NCBI RefSeq assembly: GCF_021538895.1
Contig: NZ_JADDRL010000079.1
Location: 1-43,822 of the forward strand
Length of the DNA: 43,822 nt
DNA from: Streptomyces olivochromogenes
Lineage (GTDB): Bacteria; Actinomycetota; Actinomycetes; Streptomycetales; Streptomycetaceae
Reading direction: 5' to 3'
Part shown: in pieces, positions 32,049-41,129 of the stretch
Layout: each line of letters begins with the position of its first letter
How positions within the stretch are numbered: position 1 is the stretch's first letter
Program-made: the position numbers and the translations under genes
Notes under the pieces: model-generated
Database searches by the model: none
What the model was told of the DNA's origin: nothing
Seen by the model: only the letters and a program-made list of their open reading frames with translations

Positions 32049-33132
32049 CCAGTGCGCGCACCGTGCCCGCGGCGGCCGCGAGCCAGGCGGCGACGAGCAC
32101 GCCGCACAGCGCGACCGAGAGGCCGTCATAGACGGCGAGGCCCGTGTGCCGGGCGAGCGCCGCGGAACCGGTGACACAGGTGCCCACCGGGAACGTGAAC
32201 GCCCACCACGTCATCGCGAACCCCATCCCGCGCCGCCGGGCCCGTGCCACCAGGGCGCCGGCGAGCCCGAGCCACAGCAGCGCGAAGCCCATCACCGGCA
32301 CCCCGTACAGCACGGCGAGCATGCCGAAGCCCTGCGCGTAGGGCGCGGGCACGACCCCGGGCGCGGTGTCCGCGAACGCGCCGACGGCGGTGGTGGACTG
32401 CCCGAGCGGCCCCAGCACCAGGAACAGCGTCGGGGTGAGCGCGAGGGGCAGCGGACCGGAGGTGGTCAGCCGGGCGAAGACGAGCGGCAGCATCAGCAGC
32501 GTCGCGAGCAGGCTCAGCCCGAACAGCGCGAAGCAGGCGAGCAGCAGCGTCTCCCGGGCCTGCCCGGCCGGCAGGTGCGGCACCAGGGCCGGCCCGAGGG
32601 CGGCGGACACCATCGGCGCGACCAGCGGCAGCAGCCACACGGGCGTGGCCTGCCCCGGCTCGATCCGATGCCGTACGGCCATGAGGTACGGGACGGCGAC
32701 GGCGGCCGCCAGCCCGACGACCGTCCCGGCGACGAACAGCACGGAGTCGAGGGCGACCGCGGCCGTCGTGCCGATCCAGTCGCGGCCCACGGTCGGCGCG
32801 CCGCCGCCCACGGCCAGCAGAGCCATGGACAGGCAGCCGTAGAACGGGGCCATGCCCGGGTCGAGGAGATCGGCGCGGGCCTGGTCGCGGTGGTGGGTCC
32901 AGTGCAGGGCGCGGGCGGTCAGCAGGGTCACGAGCAGCAGCAGCGACAGCGCCCACAGGCCGGTGCCGACCATGCGCACACCTTCCGGGTGCCCGGGGAG
33001 CACGGCGCCGGTGGACCCCAGGGCGGCGGTGCCCATGACGGAGGCGTACCAGTTCGGGCCGAGGTGGCGGACGGCGGCGGCGCGCCGGCGCGGCGCGGTG
33101 GGGAGGGACAGGGGCTGGGCTGCGGTGACCAT
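31960..33132 (-). CDS. TehA/SLAC1-family (tellurite resistance/C4-dicarboxylate) transporter
   Basis: Integral membrane protein of about 390 residues with roughly ten hydrophobic helices, starting with the family hallmark LGPNWYASVMGTAAL near residue 25. The region MGFAMTWWAFTFPVGTC near 315 is typical of the TehA/voltage-dependent anion channel superfamily. It is divergent from a LysR gene over 70 bp with a palindromic operator, so probably under its control. Substrate is not determinable: tellurite, C4-dicarboxylate and sulfite members exist. ATG 33132 is chosen; the frame is open for 1.3 kb further only because of GC bias. The last 30 codons extend into the convergent receptor gene. Confidence 0.9.
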   Translation of the reverse strand: MVTAAQPLSLPTAPRRRAAAVRHLGPNWYASVMGTAALGSTGAVLPGHPEGVRMVGTGLWALSLLLLVTLLTARALHWTHHRDQARADLLDPGMAPFYGCLSMALLAVGGGAPTVGRDWIGTTAAVALDSVLFVAGTVVGLAAAVAVPYLMAVRHRIEPGQATPVWLLPLVAPMVSAALGPALVPHLPAGQARETLLLACFALFGLSLLATLLMLPLVFARLTTSGPLPLALTPTLFLVLGPLGQSTTAVGAFADTAPGVVPAPYAQGFGMLAVLYGVPVMGFALLWLGLAGALVARARRRGMGFAMTWWAFTFPVGTCVTGSAALARHTGLAVYDGLSVALCGVLVAAWLAAAAGTVRALVRGELLAGPRTAPVAPRSGTARTRSDAVR

Positions 33133-33188
33133 GACCCCACCGTCGCCCGGGACGGTGGCCGCGACCAGGGAGTACGCGTCTATGGGGA

Positions 33189-33205
33189 CATAAACTGGGC
33201 TTATG
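33189..33205. promoter_or_regulatory. LysR-type operator candidate overlapping the LysR start codon
   Basis: CATAA-N7-TTATG, a perfect 5-bp inverted repeat containing the T-N11-A signature of LysR-type boxes. It lies in the divergent gap to the transporter gene, and its right arm includes the ATG at 33203. Confidence 0.6.
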
Positions 33206-34123
33206 AGCGAGCCACAGCAGCGACAGGGGCCCGGATCGCTGGCCCACCGGGTGCCCGACCTCGGGGCGCTGGAACTGCTGCTGGCGGTGGCGCGACTGGG
33301 CAGTCTCGGGGCGGCGGCCAGGGAGGTCGGCATCACGCAGCCGGCCGCCAGCAGCCGGATCCGTTCCATGGAACGCCAGCTCGGCGTGGCCCTGGTGGAC
33401 CGCTCGCCGCGCGGCTCCCGGCTCACGGACGCGGGGGCGTTGGTGACGGACTGGGCGCGGCGGGTCGTGGAGGCGGCGGAGGCGTTCGACGTGGGGGCGC
33501 AGGCGCTCCGGGACCGCCGCGACTCGCGGCTGCGGGTCGCCGCCAGCATGACGATCGCCGAGTACCTGCTCCCCGGCTGGCTCCTGGCCCTGCGCGCCGA
33601 GCGCCCCGACACGGCGGTGTCGCTGCTGGCCGGCAACTCGGCGGCGGTGGCGGAGCGGCTGCTCGCCGACGAGGCGGACCTGGGCTTCGTGGAGGGCCTG
33701 ACGGTGCCGCCCGGCCTGGACTCCGCGGTGATCGCCCACGACCGGCTGATCGTGGTCACGGCCCCCGCGCACCCCTGGGCCCGCCGTAGGCGCCCCCTCG
33801 CGTCCGCCGAACTGGCGGCCACGCCGCTGATTCTGCGTGAACGCGGTTCCGGCACCCGCCAGGTCCTGGACGCGGCCCTGGGGGGCCTGGCGCGGCCGCT
33901 CATCGAGCTCTCCTCCACCACGGCGGTGAAGGCCTCGGCGGTCAGCGGCGCGGGCCCGGCGGTCCTCAGCGAGCTGGCGGTCCGCGAGGAACTCTCCCTG
34001 CGCCGCCTGGTCAGCATCCCGGTCGACGGCGTGTCCCTGGCCCGGGCCCTGCGCGCCGTCTGGCCGACGGGCCACCGACCGACCGGACCTGCCCGGGAAC
34101 TGCTGTCACTGACGCGGGGGTGA
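33203..34123 (+). CDS. LysR-family transcriptional regulator
   Basis: 306 residues: N-terminal winged HTH (about 19-78, LELLLAVARLGSLGAAAREVGITQPAASSRI split over two helices) and the substrate-binding-like effector domain (about 105-300). ATG 33203. It has little ribosome-site support and is close to the operator, so leaderless or strongly autoregulated translation is possible. Divergent orientation suggests it controls the TehA-type transporter. The CysB/CbbR-like effector domain does not reveal the ligand. It is followed directly by a 14-bp repeat array. Confidence 0.92.
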   Translation: MSEPQQRQGPGSLAHRVPDLGALELLLAVARLGSLGAAAREVGITQPAASSRIRSMERQLGVALVDRSPRGSRLTDAGALVTDWARRVVEAAEAFDVGAQALRDRRDSRLRVAASMTIAEYLLPGWLLALRAERPDTAVSLLAGNSAAVAERLLADEADLGFVEGLTVPPGLDSAVIAHDRLIVVTAPAHPWARRRRPLASAELAATPLILRERGSGTRQVLDAALGGLARPLIELSSTTAVKASAVSGAGPAVLSELAVREELSLRRLVSIPVDGVSLARALRAVWPTGHRPTGPARELLSLTRG

Positions 34124-34125
34124 GC

Positions 34126-34725
34126 GGGCTGCGGCCCGGGGGGCTCCGGCGCGCGGGCTGTGGCGAGCGGGCCCCGACGAGCTGGCTGCGGCACGCGGGC
34201 CGTGGCGAGTGGGCCCCACGCGCGGGCTGGGGCGGGCTGCGGCGTGTAGGTCCCGACGAGTGGGCTCCGACGAGTGGGCTGCTGCGCGCGGGCCGTGGCG
34301 AGTGGGTCCCTCGAGCGGGCTGCGGCGGGCTCCGGCGCGTGAGTCCCGGCGAGTGGGCTGCGGCGCGCGGGCCGTGGCGAGAGGCCCCCTCGAGCGGGCT
34401 GCGGCGGCCGCGGCGCGTGGGCTCCTACGAGCGGGCCCGTCGCGCGGGCTCTTACGAGCGAGCCCGTCACGCGGTCCCGGCGAGCGGGTCCCGACGAGCG
34501 ATCCCCTCGAGCGGGCTGTGGCGGGCCCCTACGCGCGGGCTCCGGCGCGTGGGCCCCGACGAGTGGGTTCCGGCGCGGGGGCCGTGGCGAGAGGCCTCCT
34601 CGAGCGGGCTGCGGCGGGCCCTATGTGTGGGCCCCTACGGGTGGGCTGCGACGAGCGGGCTGCGACGAGCGGGCTGCGACGAGCGGGCCCGGCGCGCGGG
34701 CTCCCGCGAGCGGGCCCCGATCAGG
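34126..34725. repeat. Degenerate 14-bp tandem repeat array (about 43 units)
   Basis: Filling the whole space between the LysR gene and the gamma-glutamyl hydrolase gene are about 43 head-to-tail copies of a 14-bp unit with consensus GGGCTSCGRCGAGC, many differing by one to four bases and some one or two bases shorter. Three consecutive perfect copies of GGGCTGCGACGAGC are at 34643-34684. 14 is not a multiple of 3 and the unit lacks stop triplets, so long reading frames appear on both strands; these are regarded as spurious. It runs into the hydrolase stop codon at its right end. No function is visible beyond the repetition. Confidence 0.9.
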
Positions 34726-35404
34726 ACGCCGCGCGCACCAGCTCGCGCATTACGCGTGCGTCCTCGCCCATCTCGGGATGCCACTGGACCCCGACGACCC
34801 ACCCGTCGCTCTCCGGCAGCTCGATCGCCTCCACCGTGCCGTCCTCGGCGTAGGCGGACGCGGCGAGCCCCTTGCCGAGCCGGTCCACCGCCTGGTGGTG
34901 GTAGGTCGGCACGGACGTCTCCTCGGGGACGGCCGCCGCGTACAGCGTCCCCGGTACCGGCTTGACGCTGTGCCGACCGAAGATCCCCACCCCGTCCGCG
35001 TGCCCGTCGATGTGCTGCACGAGCGTGCCGCCGAGGGCGACGTTCAGCAGCTGCATGCCCCGGCACACGCCGAGCAGCGGCACCCGCGCCGCCAGCGCCG
35101 CCTCGATCAGGGCGAGCTCCCAGGTGTCCCGCTCCGGCGCCGGCGGACCCGTGAGCGGCGAGCGCTCCGCGTCGTACCGGGACGGATCCACGTCCGGGCC
35201 GCCCGCGACCACCAGCCCGTCGATCCGCGCCACGGCCGCCGCCGCCCGCTCCGGCGCGTCCGGGGGCAGCATGACGGCCAGGCCGCCCGCCCGCTGGACC
35301 AGCCGCGGGTATCCGGCCGGCAGCAGCACCGCCTCCATGTCCCACACGCTCCACTGCGCCCCGGCCAGGTACGTACTCATGCCGATCAGCGGCTGTCCGG
35401 CCAC
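34721..35404 (-). CDS. Class I amidotransferase-type gamma-glutamyl hydrolase (PuuD-like)
   Basis: Cys-His-Glu hydrolase predicted to cleave gamma-glutamyl compounds, like PuuD on gamma-glutamyl-GABA. 227 residues with the nucleophile elbow GVCRGMQLLNV (Cys near 113), HHQAV near 173 and QWHPE near 210 supplying the catalytic His and Glu. GTG 35404 was chosen because GGGAGG lies six bases upstream; an upstream TTG at 35425 falls within the operator candidate and lacks a ribosome site. It lies in opposite orientation to glnA4 and next to the FadR-type gene on the same strand. In the pathway proposed here it would release glutamate from the final gamma-glutamyl amino acid. Confidence 0.92.
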   Translation of the reverse strand: MAGQPLIGMSTYLAGAQWSVWDMEAVLLPAGYPRLVQRAGGLAVMLPPDAPERAAAAVARIDGLVVAGGPDVDPSRYDAERSPLTGPPAPERDTWELALIEAALAARVPLLGVCRGMQLLNVALGGTLVQHIDGHADGVGIFGRHSVKPVPGTLYAAAVPEETSVPTYHHQAVDRLGKGLAASAYAEDGTVEAIELPESDGWVVGVQWHPEMGEDARVMRELVRAAS

Positions 35405-35423
35405 ACGGTCCTCCCAGGCATTC

Positions 35424-35445
35424 AAAGGTGCTCGCTCATACCTTT
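35424..35445. promoter_or_regulatory. Operator candidate 1 (AAAGGT-N10-ACCTTT)
   Basis: Perfect 6-bp inverted repeat with a 10-bp spacer, between the FadR-type gene and the gamma-glutamyl hydrolase gene, 20 bases upstream of the hydrolase start. Its spacer shares CTC and AT with the site in front of glnA4. Confidence 0.65.
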
Positions 35446-35456
35446 ACAGAATGCGC

Positions 35457-36194
35457 TCATGCCAGGAAGCCCCGCAACAGTGCCGCCGTGCCCGCGCAGT
35501 GCTCCCGCATCATCTCCCGCGCCCCGTCGGCGTCCCCGTCCAGCACCGCCTCGATCAGCGCGATGTGCTGGCGCTGCGAGTGCTCCAGATTGCGGACGAG
35601 CAGCGGGATGCAGTCGAGCAGGTCGTTCACCGTCGCCCGGACCGCCGCGTACTGCGCGGTCAGTGACGGCGAGCCGCACAGCTCGGCCAGGGTGAGGTGG
35701 AGCAGGGTGTCCAGCCGGCGGTACTCGCTCAGCGGCGCGTCGTGCGTGCGGGCGAGCGCGTCCCGCAGCTGCCCCGCCTGCTCGTCGGTCAGCCCATGAG
35801 CGGCGCACAGTCCCGCCGCCCCGACCTCCAGGACCTCCCGGAAGCGCAGCATGTCCTCGATGTCGACCTCGGCGATCCGCCGGCGCAGCTCGTCCTCGCC
35901 GCCCGCGTCCGCGCGCGGCAGTACGAACGTTCCGCCGTACCGCCCGCGCCGCGACTCGACCAGCCCCTGGTCCTGCAGCACCCTGAGCACCTCGCGCAGC
36001 GTCACCCGGCTGACGCCGAGCCGCTCCGCCAGCTCCCGCTCGGCGGGCAGCCGCTCGCCGCCGGGCACCAGGCCCAGCCGTACGACCTGCAGGATCTGCT
36101 CCAACGCCTCCTCGAAGCCGTTGCCCGCCCGCACCGGCCGGAGCACCGGCGTGAGCCGGTCCTCCAGCCTTTCGGGTCCCGTGTCCCGCGACAT
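35457..36194 (-). CDS. FadR-subfamily GntR regulator of the gamma-glutamylation cluster
   Basis: 245-residue transcription factor: winged HTH at about 35-98 (RLGLVPGGERLPAERELAERLGVSRVTLREVL split over the recognition helices) and an all-helical FadC-type domain (about 110-240) with metal-binding-type His positions (H near 170 and 220). ATG 36194 has GGAAGGGGG upstream; an upstream TTG at 36215 is rejected. It is divergent from glnA4 and upstream of the hydrolase gene on the same strand. The two near-identical inverted-repeat sites on both sides of the gene are its likely operators. The effector could be a cluster intermediate. Confidence 0.92.
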   Translation of the reverse strand: MSRDTGPERLEDRLTPVLRPVRAGNGFEEALEQILQVVRLGLVPGGERLPAERELAERLGVSRVTLREVLRVLQDQGLVESRRGRYGGTFVLPRADAGGEDELRRRIAEVDIEDMLRFREVLEVGAAGLCAAHGLTDEQAGQLRDALARTHDAPLSEYRRLDTLLHLTLAELCGSPSLTAQYAAVRATVNDLLDCIPLLVRNLEHSQRQHIALIEAVLDGDADGAREMMREHCAGTAALLRGFLA

Positions 36195-36217
36195 CCGGCC
36201 GCACCCCCTTCCCAAGC

Positions 36218-36239
36218 AATGGTTCTCCGCAATACCTTA
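36218..36239. promoter_or_regulatory. Operator candidate 2 (AATGGT-N10-ACCTTA)
   Basis: Same architecture and spacing as operator candidate 1 with one mismatch per arm, in the divergent gap between the FadR-type gene and glnA4. It lies 41 bp upstream of the glnA4 start. Confidence 0.62.
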
Positions 36240-36279
36240 TGGCTCCCGGCTGACCGAAGAAGCCGAAGGAGGCTCTCCC

Positions 36280-37638
36280 GTGGCAGACCGCACACCCCCA
36301 CTCAGTGTCGAGGAGCTGCACGCCCTCGTCACGAGCGGTGAGATCGACACTGTTGTCCTGGCGTTCCCCGACATGCAAGGGCGTCTGCAGGGCAAGCGGT
36401 TCGCCGCACGCTTTTTCCTCGACGAAGTCCTGCACCACGGCACCGAGGGCTGCAACTACCTCCTCGCCGTCGACGCCGAGATGAACACCGTCGACGGCTA
36501 CGCCATGTCCTCCTGGGACCGCGGATACGGCGACTTCGCCATGCACCCCGACCTGGCCACCCTGCGCCGGGTCCCCTGGAACGCGGGCACGGCCATGCTC
36601 GTCGCCGACCTCGCCTGGAGCGACGGCTCCCCGGTCGTCGCCGCCCCCCGCCAGATACTGCGCCGCCAGCTGGAGCGCCTCGCGGAGCTCGGCTACACCG
36701 CCCAGGTCGGCACCGAACTCGAATTCATCGTCTTCAGGGACACCTACGAGCAGGCCTGGGACGCCCACTACCGCGGCCTGACCCCGGCCAACCAGTACAA
36801 CATCGACTACTCGGTCCTCGGCACCGGCCGCATCGAGCCGCTGCTGCGCCGCATCCGCAACGAGATGGCGGGCGCCGGCCTCACCGTCGAGTCCGCCAAG
36901 GGCGAGTGCAACCCCGGCCAGCACGAGATCGCCTTCCGCTACGACGAGGCCCTGCGCACCTGCGACCAGCACGCGATCTACAAGACCGGCGCCAAGGAGA
37001 TCGCCGCCCAGGAGGGCATGTCCCTGACCTTCATGGCCAAGTACAACGAGCGCGAGGGCAACTCCTGCCACATCCACCTCTCGCTCACCGACGCCGACGG
37101 CACCAACGTCATGGCCGGACCCGAGGGCATGACCGAGGTCATGCGGCACTTCCTCGCCGGACAGCTGGCCGCCCTGCGCGACTTCTCCCTCCTGTACGCC
37201 CCCCACATCAACTCCTACAAGCGGTTCCAGCCGGGCTCCTTCGCCCCGACCGCCGTCGCCTGGGGCCACGACAACCGCACCTGCGCCCTCCGCGTCGTCG
37301 GCCACGGCAAGTCCCTGCGCTTCGAGAACCGGCTGCCCGGCGGCGACGTCAACCCGCACCTCGCCGTCGCCGGCCTGGTCGCGGCGGGCCTGTACGGCAT
37401 CGAGCAGAAGCTGGAACTGCCCGAGCCCTGCCCGGGCAACGCCTACGCCGCCGACTTCGCGCACGTCCCCACCACCCTGCGCGAGGCCGCCGAGCTCTGG
37501 GAGAACAGCCCGATCGCCAGGGCCGCCTTCGGCGACGAGGTCGTCGCGCACTACCGCAACATGGCGCGCGTCGAACTGGAGGCCTTCGACGCCGCGGTCA
37601 CCGACTGGGAGCTGCGCCGCTCCTTCGAACGCATGTGA
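36280..37638 (+). CDS. glnA4: GlnA4-type gamma-glutamyl-amine ligase (glutamine synthetase-like)
   Basis: ATP-dependent ligase joining glutamate to an amine; GlnA4 of S. coelicolor was characterised as a gamma-glutamylethanolamide synthetase. 452 residues with the glutamine-synthetase metal motif GTELEF near 145, the catalytic ANPGQHEIA-type motif (CNPGQHEIAF) near 210, NSCHIHLSL near 260, and the ATP/glutamate loop NSYKRFQPGSFAP near 315, GHDNRTCALR near 330. No NLYDLP adenylylation site is seen, so the covalent control of GlnA is absent. GTG 36280 has GAAGGAGG upstream. It starts a three-gene operon with the aldehyde dehydrogenase 11 bp downstream. Substrate choice (ethanolamine or another amine) is inferred. 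Confidence 0.93.
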   Translation: MADRTPPLSVEELHALVTSGEIDTVVLAFPDMQGRLQGKRFAARFFLDEVLHHGTEGCNYLLAVDAEMNTVDGYAMSSWDRGYGDFAMHPDLATLRRVPWNAGTAMLVADLAWSDGSPVVAAPRQILRRQLERLAELGYTAQVGTELEFIVFRDTYEQAWDAHYRGLTPANQYNIDYSVLGTGRIEPLLRRIRNEMAGAGLTVESAKGECNPGQHEIAFRYDEALRTCDQHAIYKTGAKEIAAQEGMSLTFMAKYNEREGNSCHIHLSLTDADGTNVMAGPEGMTEVMRHFLAGQLAALRDFSLLYAPHINSYKRFQPGSFAPTAVAWGHDNRTCALRVVGHGKSLRFENRLPGGDVNPHLAVAGLVAAGLYGIEQKLELPEPCPGNAYAADFAHVPTTLREAAELWENSPIARAAFGDEVVAHYRNMARVELEAFDAAVTDWELRRSFERM

Positions 37639-37649
37639 GGGGCCCTTCC

Positions 37650-39023
37650 TTGTCGAACGAGCTGGAACTCCAGGTACTCAACCCGGCCACCGAGGAGATC
37701 GTCGCCACCGTCCCCGCCGCGACAGCCGTCGACGTGGACGCCGCCGTCGCACGGGCCGCGCGGGCGCAGACGGCCTGGGCCGCGGTCGCGCCCGCCGACC
37801 GGGCCCGGCTGCTGCGCCGCTTCGCCGACACCGTCGACGCCCACGTCGAGGAACTCGCGCAGCTGGAGGTCCGCGAGGCCGGCCACCTCCTCGGCAACGC
37901 CCGCTGGGAGGCCGGCAACGCCCGCGACCTCCTGCTGTACGCGGCCGGCGGCGCCGAACGGCTCCTCGGCAAGCAGATCCCCGTGCCCGGCGGCTGGGAC
38001 GTCACCTTCCAGGAACCCCTCGGGGTGGTCGGCGTGATCGCCCCCTGGAACTTCCCGATGCCCATCGCCGCCTGGGGCTCCTTCCCGGCGCTCGCCGCGG
38101 GCAACGCCGTCGTCCTCAAGCCGGCCGAGACCACCCCGCTCACCGCGCTGCGCCTCGCCGAACTCGCCCTGGAGGCGGGCCTGCCCGAGGGGCTGTTCCA
38201 AGTCCTCCCCGGGTACGGCCACATCGCCGGCCGCGCCCTGGTCGACCACCCCGACGTGGCGAAGATCGTGTTCACCGGCTCCAGCCGCACCGGCCGCGAG
38301 GTCATGGAACGCTGCGCCCGGCAGGTCAAGCCCGTCACCCTCGAACTCGGCGGCAAGAGCCCGAACATCGTCTTCGCCGACGCCGACCTGAAGGCCGCGG
38401 TCGACCCCTTCTCCTTCCTGGACAACTCCGGCCAGGACTGCTGCGCCCGCACCCGCATCCTCGTCCAGGAGTCCGTGTACGACGAGGTCCACGCGTTCCT
38501 CGCCGACGCCCTGTCGGCCGTGGTGGTGGGCGACCCCGCCGACGAGAAGACCCAGATGGGCCCGCTGATCTCCCGTCAGCAGCTCGACCGCGTACGGTCC
38601 TTCGTGCCGGACGACGCCCGGGCACTGCGCGGCAGCGCGCCCGACGGACCCGGCTTCTGGTTCGCGCCCACCGTGCTCACGGGGGAGCGGCCCGACTCCG
38701 AGGCGGCCCGCGAGGAGATCTTCGGCCCGGTCGCCGTCCTGCTGCCCTTCACCGACGAACAGGACGCGGTCCGCCTCGCCAACGACACCCCGTACGGGCT
38801 GGCGGGCTCCCTGTGGACCCGCGACCTTAGCCGCGCCCTGCGCGTCTCCCGGGCCGTCCGCGCGGGCAACCTGTCCGTCAACTCCCACTCCAGCGTCCGC
38901 TACTGGACCCCGTTCGGCGGCTTCAAGCAGTCCGGCCTGGGCCGCGAGCTGGGCCCGGACGCCCTGACCGCCTTCACCGAAACCAAGAACGTCTTCATCA
39001 GCACGGAGGGCCCCGCACTGTGA
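37650..39023 (+). CDS. Aldehyde dehydrogenase of the gamma-glutamyl pathway
   Basis: NAD(P)-dependent aldehyde dehydrogenase, 457 residues. The catalytic Cys is in the DNSGQDCCARTR segment (near residue 265), the general base Glu in VTLELGGKSPN (near 232), and the oxyanion Asn in APWNFP (near 133). Later EEIFGPV and the FGGFKQSGLGRE segment near the end complete the family. TTG 37650 starts 11 bp after glnA4, preceded by GAGGGG. Its stop overlaps the SDR gene's GTG (GTGA). In the pathway it would oxidise a gamma-glutamyl aldehyde to the acid. Confidence 0.93.
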   Translation: MSNELELQVLNPATEEIVATVPAATAVDVDAAVARAARAQTAWAAVAPADRARLLRRFADTVDAHVEELAQLEVREAGHLLGNARWEAGNARDLLLYAAGGAERLLGKQIPVPGGWDVTFQEPLGVVGVIAPWNFPMPIAAWGSFPALAAGNAVVLKPAETTPLTALRLAELALEAGLPEGLFQVLPGYGHIAGRALVDHPDVAKIVFTGSSRTGREVMERCARQVKPVTLELGGKSPNIVFADADLKAAVDPFSFLDNSGQDCCARTRILVQESVYDEVHAFLADALSAVVVGDPADEKTQMGPLISRQQLDRVRSFVPDDARALRGSAPDGPGFWFAPTVLTGERPDSEAAREEIFGPVAVLLPFTDEQDAVRLANDTPYGLAGSLWTRDLSRALRVSRAVRAGNLSVNSHSSVRYWTPFGGFKQSGLGRELGPDALTAFTETKNVFISTEGPAL

Positions 39024-39811
39024 CCTCTCAGACCTCTGCCCCCATCTGCCGCCGCCTGGTCGGCCGCACCGCCGTCATCACCGGAGCCGGCAGCGGCATC
39101 GGCCTCGCCACCGCGCGCCGGCTCGCCTCCGAGGGCGCCCACATCGTCTGCGGCGACGTCGACGAGGCCCGCGGCAAGGCCGCCGCCGACGAGGTCGGCG
39201 GGATCTTCGTGAGGGTCGACGTCACCGACCCCGAGCAGGTCGAGGCCCTGTTCAAGACGGCCTACGACACCTACGGCAGCGTCGACATCGCCTTCAACAA
39301 CGCCGGTATCTCCCCGCCCGACGACGACTCCATCCTGGAGACCGGCCTGGAGGCCTGGAAGCGCGTCCAGGAGGTCAACCTCACCTCCGTCTACCTGTGC
39401 TGCAAGGCCGCCATCCCCTACATGCGCCGCCAGGGCCGGGGCTCCATCATCAACACGGCCTCCTTCGTGGCCCGGATGGGCGCGGCGACCTCGCAGATCT
39501 CCTACACGGCCTCCAAGGGCGGCGTGCTCGCCATGTCCCGCGAGCTCGGCGTGCAGTTCGCCCGCGAGGGCATCCGGGTCAACGCCCTGTGCCCGGGCCC
39601 GGTCAACACCCCCCTCCTTCAGGAGCTGTTCGCCAAGGACCCCGAGCGCGCCGCGCGCCGCCTCGTGCACATCCCGCTCGGCCGGTTCGCCGAGGCCGAG
39701 GAGATCGCCTCCGCCGTCGCCTTCCTGGCCAGCGACGACTCGTCCTTCGTGAACGCCACCGACTTCCTGGTCGACGGCGGAATCTCGGGCGCGTACGTCA
39801 CGCCCCTGTAG
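39020..39811 (+). CDS. Short-chain dehydrogenase/reductase of the gamma-glutamyl pathway
   Basis: 263-residue SDR with the cofactor motif GAGSGIG near 22, NNAG near 93, catalytic Ser in NTASFV (near 148), YTASKGG with Tyr/Lys near 161/165, and a typical PGPVNTPL after. Classical SDR, cofactor probably NAD(H) because of Asp in CGDVDEA after beta-2. GTG 39020 overlaps the aldehyde dehydrogenase stop, so the three genes are translationally coupled. If the ligase makes a gamma-glutamyl amino alcohol, this enzyme could supply the aldehyde for the preceding gene; otherwise its place in the pathway is uncertain. Confidence 0.93.
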   Translation: MTSQTSAPICRRLVGRTAVITGAGSGIGLATARRLASEGAHIVCGDVDEARGKAAADEVGGIFVRVDVTDPEQVEALFKTAYDTYGSVDIAFNNAGISPPDDDSILETGLEAWKRVQEVNLTSVYLCCKAAIPYMRRQGRGSIINTASFVARMGAATSQISYTASKGGVLAMSRELGVQFAREGIRVNALCPGPVNTPLLQELFAKDPERAARRLVHIPLGRFAEAEEIASAVAFLASDDSSFVNATDFLVDGGISGAYVTPL

Positions 39812-39838
39812 AAGGGCGAACGGTACGGTTCGGGTCGT

Positions 39839-41080
<1,242 letters not shown>

Positions 41081-41129
41081 GCCCGGACGGGCCGGGCGGG
41101 GCGGGCGGCCGCGCTCGGGCTCATTGGGC

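Noticed and set aside
33133..34470. Upstream extension of the TehA-type gene frame through the LysR gene and repeat
   Set aside because: Low-complexity Arg/Pro/Ala translation antisense to a real gene; the conserved protein begins at 33132.
34120..34965. Long plus-strand open frame starting at the LysR stop overlap and crossing the 14-bp repeat
   Set aside because: It is built of 14-bp repeats that lack stops, then continues as antisense to the hydrolase gene; composition (Arg/Gly/Ala repeats in any frame) points to an artefact of the repeat.
36195..36215. TTG at 36215 as start of the FadR-type regulator
   Set aside because: It overlaps the ribosome site itself; ATG 36194 follows GGAAGGGGG at a suitable distance.
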